64,000 nt of DNA from Heterobilharzia americana (GCA_944470555.2 OX104129.1:48827998-48891997); one strand, 5' to 3'. Counted from the first letter of the stretch, positions 51,626 to 61,967 are shown. The notes: generated by a model not told the origin, from the sequence alone. Translations and numbers: made by a program.

Positions 51626-53451
51626 GATTTGTACTTCCTGAAGCCTGCCTGTTCCGGTCGTAGTTTTGAATCCAGTGCATCCCTTAGCCTCTCCAGGATG
51701 ATGCGGCTTAATATTTTACTTGGGGTGGACAGGAGAGTGATTCCGCGCCAGTTCTTGCAAGCACTGAGGTCTCCCTTCTTCGGCAGTTTGACAAGGTAAC
51801 CCTTCTTCCAATCGTCAGGTACCTTCTCTTCCTTCCACACCTTCTGCAATAGTGGTGTGAGCATGGCCGCTGTTGTCTCTGCATCTGTTCTCAGTGCTTC
51901 TGGCGGTATTCCATCTGGTCCTGCTGCTTTCCCGCATTTCAGTAGCTTTATGGCGTTCAGGACTTCCATTTTCGTTGGGGGATTTATGTTCACTTGTAAT
52001 TCAGCGGCTGCAGGTGGTATTTCTGGACGAAGTGCAGGTGGTGGTCGATTCAAGAGCTTCTTGAAGTGGTCGGCCCATCGTTTCCTCTGTTTCTCTTCTT
52101 TTGTAATTAAATTTCCTTCTTCATCTTTTATTGGTTTCATCTGTGTTGGTCTCTTCCCTGATAGCAACCTGGTTATTTGATACAATGTCGTCAGGTCTCT
52201 CTTACCTGCAGCCTGTTCTGCTTCACTTGCCAGTGTGTCGTAGAAGTGTCTTTTGTCTTTGCGTGCACTCTTCTTCACTTCTTTGTCCAGTGTTTTATAC
52301 ATTGTGCTCAGTTCCTCTTGTCGTTGAGCATCCTTGCACTGGTTTATCTTCTGCTTCACCATCCTCCTCTCCTCTATCAGCTTCCAGGTATCCGTCGAGA
52401 TCCATTCCTTGTCTTCTTTCTTCTTCCTTCCTAATACTGTTGTGCAGGTTTCTTTCCACATAGCTTTCAAAGACTTCCAGTGTTCTTCCACACAGGTTTC
52501 TTCAGGGATGTTGCTCGATGTCTCCCATTTTGTCTTGATGGCTGCCTTGAAGATCTCCTTTGTAGTTTCATCCTTCAGTTTCCGAGTGTTGTACTTGGGT
52601 TGAGGTCTATCACCAGCTTCCTTGAAGGCTTTTAACTTGATTTGGAAGGTTCCTTGCACTAGGTAGTGGTCTGAACCTACATCTGCTCCTCTTCTTGACC
52701 TTGTGTTAAGTAGACTGCGTCTCCATTTTCTTGAGATTGAGATAAAGTCGATTTGATTTTTAGTGTGTCCATCTGGTGAAATCCATGTCGCTTTGTGGAT
52801 ATCTTTGTGCCTGAACACACTGCCTCCAATCACCAAATCGTTGAATGCACAGAATTCTGCAAACAATTCTCCATTCTCATTCATTTCACCTAGTGCCTCT
52901 CGACCCATGGTTAGTTCTCTTCCCGTGTTGTCCCCTCCCAGTTTGGCATTCATGTCGCCCATCAGAATTTTGATATCGCCAACTGACGTCTTGTCCAGTG
53001 TTGATTGAAGTTGTCTGTAGAATTCCTCCTTTTTCTCTTGCTCTGCATTATTTGTAGGTGCATAACATTGTATGATTGTGACCTTTCTTCCTTTTGAGTT
53101 GAATCTTGCTGTCATGATCCTGGAGGAGATTGGTTCCCACTGCATGAGAGCCTTCGATGCTCTTGAGGACATCATGATAGCCACTCCCTCAGTGTGCTCG
53201 TGGTTGGCGTCTGGGTGACCGGAGTAGATTATTGATTCTCCAGTTGACAGTTTGGAGAGTCCACTCCCATTCCATCTGCTTTCGCAAATCCCAAGCACTT
53301 CGATGTTATACCTTCTCATCTCCCTTGCAATCTGGGCTGCCTTACTGGGTTCAAACATCGTGCGGACATTCCATGTCCCCACGTTTACTTTCGCTTTCAT
53401 CGAGGGAGAGAAGACACATCGGCCAATTGGCTTCCCGAAGGCTTTCACCAA
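51505..53451 (-). CDS. RTE protein part 1: endonuclease and N-terminal RT
   Basis: 648 codons. Endonuclease: TWNVRT (residues 27-32), catalytic-type ICESRW with Glu59, GDMNA with Asp168 and Asn170, QIDFIS, and SDH at 262-264. A Lys/Glu-rich linker follows (about 290-480), then the RT start: GPDGIPPEALR (~511-521), WKKGYLVKLPKKGD, NWRGITLL (RT block) and LRPEQAGFRK. After EWQSTL it runs out of frame for about 20 residues to a stop, because of a frameshift near 51557. The other copies read EWQSTLYLKFIDFEKAF across this point. The start chosen is the first ATG of the open frame. In copy A the frame is open further upstream, so the true N-terminus may be longer. Confidence 0.85.
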   Translation of the reverse strand: MVKAFGKPIGRCVFSPSMKAKVNVGTWNVRTMFEPSKAAQIAREMRRYNIEVLGICESRWNGSGLSKLSTGESIIYSGHPDANHEHTEGVAIMMSSRASKALMQWEPISSRIMTARFNSKGRKVTIIQCYAPTNNAEQEKKEEFYRQLQSTLDKTSVGDIKILMGDMNAKLGGDNTGRELTMGREALGEMNENGELFAEFCAFNDLVIGGSVFRHKDIHKATWISPDGHTKNQIDFISISRKWRRSLLNTRSRRGADVGSDHYLVQGTFQIKLKAFKEAGDRPQPKYNTRKLKDETTKEIFKAAIKTKWETSSNIPEETCVEEHWKSLKAMWKETCTTVLGRKKKEDKEWISTDTWKLIEERRMVKQKINQCKDAQRQEELSTMYKTLDKEVKKSARKDKRHFYDTLASEAEQAAGKRDLTTLYQITRLLSGKRPTQMKPIKDEEGNLITKEEKQRKRWADHFKKLLNRPPPALRPEIPPAAAELQVNINPPTKMEVLNAIKLLKCGKAAGPDGIPPEALRTDAETTAAMLTPLLQKVWKEEKVPDDWKKGYLVKLPKKGDLSACKNWRGITLLSTPSKILSRIILERLRDALDSKLRPEQAGFRKYKSCADQIATLRIIIEQSVEWQSTLTSTSSTLRRPLTASTEK

Positions 53452-53645
53452 CTGGCGTCATTTCGCCTCTCCGATTCCAGCGGGGAATAAGTTTGTTTTC
53501 ATTTTTTATATTTTGTTTGTGCTTTGAAGTTTCTTTAGCGGTTAGATTTGTTTTACGGGGTAGGGTTGCTAGCCCTATGCCCAACCTTCCCTCTTTACCC
53601 GGGCTTAGGACCGGCTAGTAACTAGTAAACTAGTTAACCAGGCGA

Positions 53646-53661
53646 GGTTTTTGATGAAACT
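53646..53661. repeat. Target-site duplication of the full-length RTE (5' side)
   Basis: Identical to 50414-50429. Confidence 0.9.
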
Positions 53662-53874
53662 GCTCTGTAATTATTCCTGACTCAAGCAGAAGTTTCAGAA
53701 ATCATGGAAACAAAAGCTGATTTTGTGTCATGAACTACAATTAATTTGATAGAAAAAACTTAGTAATTTAAAGAAGACATTGCTTGCCATTCTAGTGCTA
53801 AAAACTCTTGTGTAAAATAATGGTACAGCTACTGTAAGTACTTTGATAACTCTTGACGCCATTAAGACTATGCT

Positions 53875-54050
53875 CATGTTGGCGCCTACCAGTGGATTCC
53901 AATATGCGGGCATACTCGTATTTGAGACTCGTCAATGTGATATACCTGCATCCTAAACAGTAACGTTAAGCTTATTGGGAACAGAAATCCATACCCATCG
54001 CCACAAACACCAAAGCGTTACCCAACAAGCCACTAGGCACGATAGTCATA
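53875..54050 (-). repeat. Sm-alpha-like SINE, eroded
   Basis: On the minus strand: GGCTTGTTGGGTAACGCTTT (A-box region), TTCTGTTCCCAAT, ACTGTTTAGGATGCAGGTAT, then ATTGACGAGTCTCAAATACG (core remnant) and GGAATCCACTGG. GAAA is lost. Confidence 0.55.
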
Positions 54051-54221
54051 AAAAGGCATTAGCTCTTATCTGATATCTGTAGATTTCCGTTGCCTAACAG
54101 GGTCAAACTACCAGACCGATGTTACCACAAGGAATAGTATACGCATGAAACGATATAGCCGCATATACACTATGTCATGTTCACCTAGTTGACTTGCAAT
54201 GGAAAATTACAAGCATCAAAC

Positions 54222-54229
54222 AACAACTC
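54222..54229. repeat. PLE-4 target-site duplication, left
   Basis: AACAACTC, repeated at 55341-55348. The right arm has a single copy (57438-57445, inverted). Confidence 0.8.
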
Positions 54230-55340
54230 TTGACACACATAAACTCAGTAGTTAACGCAATCCAATTCACTTACGAAATAGAAAATGAACAAGGAGAATT
54301 ACCTATATTGGATTGCACAATAAAATGAAGGAAAGATGGTGGTTTAGATACTACCGTCTACAGAAAACCAACACATTCTAACAGGTATCTAGACTTCAAG
54401 TCATCTCATCCAGTGTCAGTTAAAGCGGGTTTAGTCAAATGTCTAAATAACAGAGCTGAGAAACTCACTAGTCATTGTAAGGACTTAAAAAAGGAATTGA
54501 AACACATAAAAGAAGCGTTAATAATTAATAATTATCCCCATCATTTTATTAAGAAATTCATACAAACATAAGAAGCAAAATAATAACACTAATACAAATA
54601 CAAATAATAGTGACAACATAAGTAGAAAGGAAATCAACACCCCTATTGTGATACCATACAAGGAAGGAACATCAGAAACCATACGTAGGATTCTCAACAA
54701 GGTTGGAATTAGGGTGTCATTTAAACCAACAAACTCACTTAGAGGTAAGCTTTGTCGGCTAAAAGATCTGATAGAACCAATTAGGCAAAATAATATAATC
54801 TACCAAATTCCATGTAACGACTATGAAGTCAAATACATAGGTCAAACTAGCCGGTCGGGGTCAGTTAGATTAACAGAACATAGGGATTTAGCTAAACATA
54901 GAACGGCAGACCCCAGTAAGATCAATAACCTGGAAAAACACTCGGCCACTGCATTACATTCATTAACACACAACCACACAATAGGGTGGGACAAAACCAC
55001 CGTACTTAAGTCTAATATAGCTAGGCAGAGAGAGCGATTAATTACTGAATCTTTGTTCATCGAATCCACACCCAACACATGTAATAGGAATGACGCAACA
55101 CCTATACCAGAGATATGGAAAACTTTACTACCAATCAAAAAACAAAGAAAAATCAGGTGACAGGACTATAAAATCAAATATCGAAAGAAGTGTGATTAAA
55201 TTAATATCATTATGAGCAATAATTCATGCTCGAAACGTAATCAATTAAATAATACTGTACCACTGTGCACTTTATATCAAATAAACAAATCTAATACGGA
55301 ATTATATTCTACCACAGTGCCCAAGTTTTACACTTATATT
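54230..55340 (+). mobile_element. PLE-4: 5'-truncated Penelope-like insertion
   Basis: An insertion of 1111 bp flanked by the 8-bp repeat AACAACTC. The plus-strand reading begins within the RT C-terminal region: FTYEIENEQGELPILDCTI near 54270, a stop, then DGGLDTTVYRKPTHSNRYLD near 54335-54395, VKAGLVKCLNNRAEKL and YPHHFIKKFIQT, all typical PLE blocks. It continues into the GIY-YIG domain. It ends in AT-rich 3' UTR (CTTTATATCAAATAAACAAA, ending CACTTATATT). 5' truncation is usual for PLE copies. Confidence 0.85.
54648..55160 (+). CDS. PLE-4 GIY-YIG endonuclease region (C-terminal)
   Basis: 170 codons, open, starting MIPYKEGTSETIRRILNKVG. A GIY-YIG-type core follows: IIYQIPCNDYEVKYIGQTSR (residues ~48-67, with YIGQT in the usual place), RLTEHR with conserved Arg and His/Glu-type positions, ALHSLTHNHTIGW (~104-116), and ERLITESLFIEST with the conserved Glu region. 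The frame extends upstream out of phase with the RT piece, so the ATG is probably internal to the original protein. The endonuclease would nick the target for reverse transcription. The element as a whole is truncated and inactive. Confidence 0.8.
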   Translation: MIPYKEGTSETIRRILNKVGIRVSFKPTNSLRGKLCRLKDLIEPIRQNNIIYQIPCNDYEVKYIGQTSRSGSVRLTEHRDLAKHRTADPSKINNLEKHSATALHSLTHNHTIGWDKTTVLKSNIARQRERLITESLFIESTPNTCNRNDATPIPEIWKTLLPIKKQRKIR

Positions 55341-55348
55341 AACAACTC

Positions 55349-55550
55349 ATACACCCTGTACAAGAGCTGACCCCCATCTCTTAATGGGCCAGCCCATAGC
55401 CTTTTGGCGTCTGAAGTGATGGGCACCGAGTCCGAATCTCAGTGGACAGAAAATCTCCCAATAACGTACTGATACATCCAGCTGATGAGTTCCAGATAGG
55501 ACAACACACGCATCCTGGATTCCACTGAGAGTCACCAAGATGAATGCAAC
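55349..55550 (+). repeat. Sm-alpha-like SINE in the left arm (mirrored at 57235-57437)
   Basis: GGCCAGCCCATAGCCTTTTG (tRNA-like head region), GGGCACCGAGTCCGAATCTC (B box), CTGATGA at 55482-55488 and a stem II GTTC/GGAC that can pair fully (with G.U). GAAA is replaced by AACA. Then CGCATCCTGGATTCCACTG. The copy in the right arm is the same sequence in inverse. Confidence 0.65.
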
Positions 55551-56170
55551 ATCATGAATATCTGGTAGTATCATGGCATCCTCACAAAACACACTTGCTA
55601 ACAGAGGTTGAGAAATTCGGCCCTGTGTACCAACTGGAATTTACGAGTATCAAACAACAGCAAGTTATACAAGTTTTGTCAAATTCTGTTTGTATACTCA
55701 CTGACAAGACTGATATATTATGGCTTCATGAAAATTCTAGGTCATCACAAAATATGAACTACAGCAGTCCAGTGATGGAGATGAAGCTGTTAACAGTTGT
55801 TTACTCACGACAGAACATTATTGCTGAACAACATACCTAAGTAATGAGTCTTTGATTGCTACGTCATCTTATTTGCTTGTTTTAGTTCAATTCTCTTAGA
55901 CAAGACACCACTTGTAGCCAGTGGGCTAGGGTACACGAAAATGTAATGCAATTCACATGACGTGAGCTTTCAACTCAGGTCGACATTTATAACTTTAATT
56001 TCTCGATGAAATGATAAAAACTCTAGTTCATCTACCATTTATTCCTTTTGTACAAGTTATTGAGAATTCTTGGTATTTAACTCATTGAAAGCTCAGGATC
56101 TTTCTTTCCCTTAAGGTTAGAATCTGTGATCATTGAATCCCTAATGAACGTCAGGTGTTTTGCCTGACAG

Positions 56171-56616
56171 AATAATACTCCATGATAAACGCTTTTCAAT
56201 GTTGCTGCCTTATAAAATAAAACTATCTGACCTGAGTTATTAAGGTGATCTGCTACTCTGTATTTTAAATCAATAACTGAAATTGAGAACATTATTTATT
56301 CAACGACCTAAAGTAAAATATTCACGGTTTTTAGAAATAAACTGTCATCTCTGATTTAGGGACCAACTAATCAGCAATGCAACTGAAATTCACTTAGTAA
56401 GAGAGGTCAGTTTTTCAAACCGATCATGTTCTCGTTAGCTGCTTAGATGGTTTAACACCACCTGCATTAAAGGCAAGAGATGTTGAGGCTGAAAGTCAAC
56501 AAGAATTTTCACTTTGGTTGAAATTGGATACTGATATGTTAAATATACAAATAGTGAAGGTAGATGGAAAGACTATAAAATTTGCATCCTTAGTCCACGC
56601 AAGTCAATGGCAACAG
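56171..56616. other. Unpaired centre of the inverted duplication
   Basis: 446 bp between the arms, AT-rich, without recognisable genes or repeats. Confidence 0.6.
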
Positions 56617-57490
56617 CTGTCAGGCAAAACACCTGACGTTCATTAGGGATTCAATGATCACAGATTCTAACCTTAAGGGAAAGAAAGATCCTGAGCTTTC
56701 AATGAGTTAAATACCAAGAATTCTCAATAACTTGTACAAAAGGAATAAATGGTAGATGAACTAGAGTTTTTATCATTTCATCGAGAAATTAAAGTTATAA
56801 ATGTCGACCTGAGTTGAAAGCTCACGTCATGTGAATTGCATTACATTTTCGTGTACCCTAGCCCACTGGCTACAAGTGGTGTCTTGTCTAAGAGAATTGA
56901 ACTAAAACAAGCAAATAAGATGACGTAGCAATCAAAGACTCATTACTTAGGTATGTTGTTCAGCAATAATGTTCTGTCGTGAGTAAACAACTGTTAACAG
57001 CTTCATCTCCATCACTGGACTGCTGTAGTTCATATTTTGTGATGACCTAGAATTTTCATGAAGCCATAATATATCAGTCTTGTCAGTGAGTATACAAACA
57101 GAATTTGACAAAACTTGTATAACTTGCTGTTGTTTGATACTCGTAAATTCCAGTTGGTACACAGGGCCGAATTTCTCAACCTCTGTTAGCAAGTGTGTTT
57201 GTGAGGATGCCATGATACTACCAGATATTCATGATGTTGCATTCATCTTGGTGACTCTCAGTGGAATCCAGGATGCGTGTGTTGTCCTATCTGGAACTCA
57301 TCAGCTGGATGTATCAGTACGTTATTGGGAGATTTTCTGTCCACTGAGATTCGGACTCGGTGCCCATCACTTCAGACGCCAAAAGGCTATGGGCTGGCCC
57401 ATTAAGAGATGGGGGTCAGCTCTTGTACAGGGTGCATGAGTTGTTGTTTGATGCTTGTAATTTTCCATTGCAAGTCAACTAGGTGAACAC

Positions 57491-58664
57491 ATCAACATAG
57501 ATTTGTTGTTTCATTTATCTCGGTAAGTTTTCATCTGCATGCCTATTGTCACCAACGGATATTATGCGATTAATTGCTTCCTACTTACCACCATCCTCTA
57601 CCTATAAAATTGGAAATTCAGGGAATTCAGCGTAATGCATTTCTGTCTAATTCATATCAGATTCGGTCTTCGAGTATGATGTTTTTGTATAGAAAATATG
57701 TACGTATCTATTGTCCACATAAATTTAAAGCGTTTTGTAAAGTTGCAGCTTGAACGTTCTTAGATATATTCTGTTTATTGGTTTATTTTATAATCCACAC
57801 CACTTTGAGTCATAATAAATAATGTAAACTGCCTGTAGAAAGACATAATACGGTTAGATTGTAGAGGGGATAAGAGGATTTATCACAGTTATGAAAACCC
57901 ATAAATGCAGCTGAAAATTTATGAAAATATTATTAACTGAAATTAAAAATGAAAACAAATTCCCTGAGGACCTAGACATAGAACCAAAACAACACACAAT
58001 CATACAAATTATTTTTTCGGTCCAGAGCTAAACAATGTAAGTTACAGATAATTGAAAATTTACTAAAGACTTGTCAGATTCTCCCGAATACATAATAGAG
58101 TGTTTGTTGCACTTTTGGTAGTAATCTTGATTGTTTTCTAGACAATGGTTTTGTTCAGCATGTGGTAGATGGCTACGTATGAATTATTAGGATGGTGAAT
58201 TTGTTGCCTACCGGTGTGACTGTTATTTTATAGATGTATTTCAACGTAGCTAGTAAACATTTTCTTTTCGTAGGCCAAACTAACAGGTATATTTTAGTTA
58301 GTTATGAAAGTAACTACATCGTTTTACTATGAGAAATAAATCGGCAAAAGAGGCAGAATTTACAAGTGCACACTAATCTTCACACATGTAAGACCCTTTT
58401 TTTCACTCGTGATAATAAAATATAGATGGATGCAAAGGAATCACTTAGAGTAACTGCTGGTAAGAGTATGTTTATGAGAACGTTTTCCAGATTATCATAC
58501 TTTAATTGGAGACTTAAAAATGGTACCATTTTGCCACAGATAGGAGTCACTTGCGTTTTTCTCCAATTATTATATTCTTCCTAAGAAATTTCTCCCTGAT
58601 ATTAATTGTTCTGGAATCCTTTTCTTGGGTTGTTTAGTTCTTATAAGCATATCTTTCTTATTTT
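57491..58664. other. Gene-free spacer
   Basis: Nothing recognised. Confidence 0.4.
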
Positions 58665-59070
58665 GTCAATCAGATGCTCATAGTGGGTGAGAATATGACG
58701 TTAGATGAAAGTTCGGACCGCGGTGGGATCCAAACAAGCGACTGCTGGATTTCTGGCCCGGTGCTCTACCAACTGAGCTCCAAGGCCCGTCTGCTGACCA
58801 GATTTTTATTTCACCTTAATTACCAAGGGTTTTGACTGACTATCATATGAATTTGTGACGCTTTGCTACCACCTGATCGTACTTACACAGGCTGCCCTTT
58901 CAGGACTTATCATCCCAACCCAAATCTAACTGAATTAGAGATGGGGAGCATCATGTGAATTATCATTTTGATTGTCTGAGATAGTCGGGGTTTGGCAGAC
59001 TAGTATTGATACTGGGTGATAATTTAGGATGAAATGAGAATTTGGACCGTGGTTGGATTCTAATGTTTAA
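58665..59070 (-). repeat. Family T tRNA-derived SINE
   Basis: Minus-strand copy with GGGATGATAAGTCCTGAA in the first half and a well preserved tRNA-like block near its 3' end (58714-58788). It matches the eroded copy at 2336-2650. In this family the tRNA-like block is not at the extreme 5' end, which is unusual for SINEs and might mean two SINEs in tandem. Confidence 0.6.
58714..58788 (-). pseudogene. tRNA-like sequence (pseudo-tRNA / SINE head), 75 nt
   Basis: GGAGCTCAGTTGGTAGAGC gives an excellent A box and D arm. GTTTGGATCCC is a near B box. The anticodon stem (CCGGG against TCCAG) and the acceptor stem (5' GGGCCTT against 3' GCGGTCC) do not pair well. It is therefore not called a working tRNA. 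Confidence 0.6.
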
Positions 59071-59299
59071 TCAGTTTTCACTCATAGCATAGCTGATGGA
59101 TGCTGGCAAAGTGTTTTAAACACGGTTCAATTAAATTTATTTTCCTACGTCTGGTTTGAGAAAAATCTACTATACCTAATGTGACATCAACGGACAGTTT
59201 CACTCTACTCTGTATAGTTAAGCATTTTTAATTAAGTCAGGGAGTTCAAATGCATCTTATGAACTGAAAGTCAAAATTGCTATTTTACACTGTTGGTTA
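59071..59299. other. Spacer
   Basis: Nothing recognised. Confidence 0.4.
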
Positions 59300-59390
59300 G
59301 TTTGAACTGAGTGCAAGTATATCCGGCTGAAGAGTCCTAAATATGACGAAGTGCGTTGCGTGGATCCCACTGTAAGCTACTAACCAGTCT
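59300..59390 (+). repeat. Sm-alpha-like SINE 3' part with decayed hammerhead
   Basis: CTGAAGA (allowed CUGANGA) followed by GTCCTAAATATGACGAAG: stem II has one mismatch, and the second core reads GAAG rather than GAAA. Then GCGTGGATCCCACTGTAAGC. Confidence 0.6.
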
Positions 59391-59864
59391 GATCACCTTA
59401 TAAACTGTTTCAAAGCATTTTTAAAAACTGATTACTGTAAGTAAGCAACCACTTTCGCACTGTATGCTAAAATGAGGTCACCATATTTAAGACTTACTAG
59501 CCATAGTCTTAAAATTTATACAATCGGTTTATTAGTGCATATTTAAAGTCCTGAGGTCGTATTTGAGAATGAGTGGTGATGAAACCTTCGTGAAGAAACT
59601 TAGATACTTGATTTTTCAGTCTTATCAATGGAACTTTGGGTATATTTCTGAAAGTGAAATAGAACAATTCACTGTATGATTGACCAATGTAAACTATAAA
59701 TTTTTAGACTTTCGGAAATATCATGCTGCCTTCGAAAGTATGGGAGGCAGAAACTGAGTCCTTGTATAATAAACGAAGATAATAGTGAGTAGCATCGTAA
59801 ACCGGAGCACGATAGCATTTTACATTATTTCTTGTGATTTCGCGCTTTCAATTTACTTATTTCC

Positions 59865-60020
59865 AGTGTGTTAGCCACTGTTGCCATATGAGTTCCTTGC
59901 GTACATACTTTGATATTGTCGGAGATTTCACTCATTTGGTAACTGATCGTGAACAGCAGAAGAATCCAGGAGTTACGTTTCATTCTATTTAGCATTTGGT
60001 AGCTTGAAACACGTACTGTC
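59865..60020 (-). repeat. Sm-alpha-like SINE, chimeric type, eroded
   Basis: Contains CCATATGAGTTCCTTGCG and ACTTTGATATTGTC (alternative module, plus-strand reading) and, on the minus strand, AAATAGAATGAAACGTAACT with CCTGGATTC. The two parts now lie in opposite orientation, so this may be two abutting fragments. Confidence 0.4.
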
Positions 60021-60555
60021 CAGTGTTGTTGTTCGCAGAGCAACTAAAACGTAGCTGTTATCGCTCAGGAAATCGGGAGTTCTTCAGTAGGTTAGTGAGC
60101 TGAAGTAGGTATATAATATTGTTATTATTGTTACCATTGTTTTAAAGTCCCATCACAATATTCTTAGTTTGTGCGCCTCCAATTGCTAAACATAGCAGAA
60201 GCTATAACATTTAAAGTTTTCAAATCTAATTTATGTATTCAGATGTTTATTTGTTCCTCTTCCCTTCAATGGCCTTCACCTTCAACCTAAATACAATTAC
60301 AGTAAATTCCTTCACAGTCACTGGGATGTGTAAATATTATCTATATTTGTACTCTTATGATTATCATTTTATTTTTCGCCCTTAATTTCATAATTGATTA
60401 AGAATTTTAATGTTTTACTATCTAGTAGGTATGCGACAATAATTTTGTTTTCCTCTATCCCTGTGCACTTGCACACACAATTCACAACTAACACCCCCAC
60501 AAGGATTGACTACTGAGAGTACAGAAACTTTCCGAGATTTGGTTTTTGCTCTATC
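60021..60555. other. Gene-free spacer
   Basis: Nothing recognised. Confidence 0.4.
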
Positions 60556-60559
60556 AAGT

Positions 60560-60815
60560 TGATATTCATCATGGACTGACATCATTTGGAGAAACACTGG
60601 AAACTGGGAGCACTGGACAGGTGTTTCGTCCTAGTATGGGACTTTTCAGCAGTGCGCACCCACGACCTCTCCGGGGACTGACCCCGTGACCTTCAGGTTC
60701 TGTGACCCGCACGTTACCAGTAAGCAACTGGGTCGGAATCCAATGGTCCATACTTCCTATTTCTGTCAGTTCACGACATTAGCGCGACCACCACCCAATA
60801 TCATCATTGAGTATT
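60560..60815 (-). repeat. Family G tRNA-derived SINE
   Basis: GATATTCATCATGGACTGAC end, GGAGAAACACTGGAAACTGG, GTATGGGACTTTTCAGCAGT, GCGCACCCACGACC, then the tRNA-like block. The second well preserved copy besides 19846-20145, in opposite orientation. Confidence 0.7.
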
Positions 60816-61967
60816 TGTCCTCACTACCACCAGGCTTGTTTTATCGCCTTTATCGTCATCTCCTAATTAATATACCTGAATTAATCTAACCATGTTGGTA
60901 TCAGATGAAGAGTATGCTGAATAATTCGCAAATGTAAATGTTAAGTCTGAGAAGAATTTACCGAAAATATGTTTTCACTTCCAAGTTTATCTTCTGATCA
61001 TTGTAATTATTATTATTATTATTGGACTTGAAAATTGTGGACTTGATGAAGATGGCCAGTATGGTCATGGTTTACAACTCCAACTTAAGAATATATAAGT
61101 CACAAATCAAAATTCTGAGAAGAACTTATGTATTTTTATAAGCTTCATTTCTCGATTATTGTAGTTATATAGTCGAAGCAATTTAATTAACGTAGTATTT
61201 GAATAAAAGCGTTGATAAAACTACTTTTACTAATATAAGTAGAATACATAGGTTCTTGTGATTACTAAATAATTTTTTCGAGGAATTTACTCAAAGGTAA
61301 AATGTATTTTATATAAGATTTATTAATTTAAATGTATGTTATTTAACTGTGCTGTCTTTATACCAGAGTGGAATTGAATTCATCGAATTAGATTTTTTTA
61401 GAATTGGTGATTGTTTGAAGAGTTGAATGAATCTGAAAAGCTACATGTCATTTTCCTATCAATAATTTGGTCATTCATTAAGAATGGATCATGAATATCC
61501 ATTAATTTTGAGGGTTTGATAAGCTTTTGAATTCTCTGAAGAGAAAAATTTCAAAAAGAAAATAACTACTAATTAAAAAAATATTTAAGTAGTTCGCAAA
61601 TACTACAGTTTCTATTAAAATCTGGTGAGGCTGAATAAATACATTTACATTTGTATTCTCTTAGCTTAGTGCATTAGGATATGCTTTCAGTCGACTGTGC
61701 ATTGTAATCAGAATGAAAACCACCTACCTTTCGTTGTGTTGTAAATCAGCTACTACACTGTATTAGGTATAACCAACAACTAATTTTCTTTAGTAGAATA
61801 TTTGAGTGAATAAGGAACTTTCTGAACACTCAGAAAATGTGATTATCTTACAAAGTTTACATTCAAAACGATTGATAATGACTCCAAATATTGAATACAC
61901 ATTTATACAGTATTTTAGCTGTAAGTCTTAATTACATTCTGGACAACCAGTGATTTGAAGTAAAGAG
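60816..61967. other. Gene-free stretch downstream of the SLC6 gene
   Basis: AT-rich. Probably the 3' flank or 3' UTR of the SLC6 gene, but no clear polyadenylation site was assigned. Confidence 0.4.

Larger units (their letters stand above)
50430..53645 (-). mobile_element. Full-length RTE-clade non-LTR retrotransposon
   Basis: About 3.2 kb between identical 16-bp target-site duplications. On the minus strand the 5' end (TCGCCTGGTTAACTAG, then CCCTACCCCGTAAAAC) is at 53645. It encodes an endonuclease and RT in that order, and ends with GGAACCCAAGGGACTAATAA plus further AAT units at 50430, a short-repeat tail typical of RTE. RTE elements move by target-primed reverse transcription. The reading frame is open apart from one frameshift near 51557. 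It is the youngest copy in the window, and the identical TSDs support a recent insertion. Confidence 0.95.
54178..57490. repeat. Large inverted duplication (arms about 880 bp), left arm split by a PLE
   Basis: Left arm: 54178-54229 plus 55341-56170. Right arm: 56617-57490. The middle 446 bp (56171-56616) is unpaired. Arms are nearly identical. Differences seen include one base at 55351/57435 and a 1-bp indel near 55588. The right arm runs uninterrupted where the left has the PLE, so it preserves the pre-insertion state. Beyond 54178/57490 similarity fades with indels. Confidence 0.9.

Noticed and set aside
51446..53618. Several plus-strand frames of 80-130 codons
   Set aside because: Shadows of the RTE coding sequence on the minus strand.
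54842..55138. 98-codon minus-strand frame
   Set aside because: Antisense of the PLE-4 endonuclease frame.
55341..57445. Palindrome dismissed as an assembly fold-back
   Set aside because: The PLE insertion present in only one arm, the 446-bp centre and the small arm differences argue against a simple artefact, although read-level proof is missing.
58714..58788. Functional tRNA gene
   Set aside because: A and B boxes are good, but acceptor and anticodon stems do not pair and it lies inside a repeat family.
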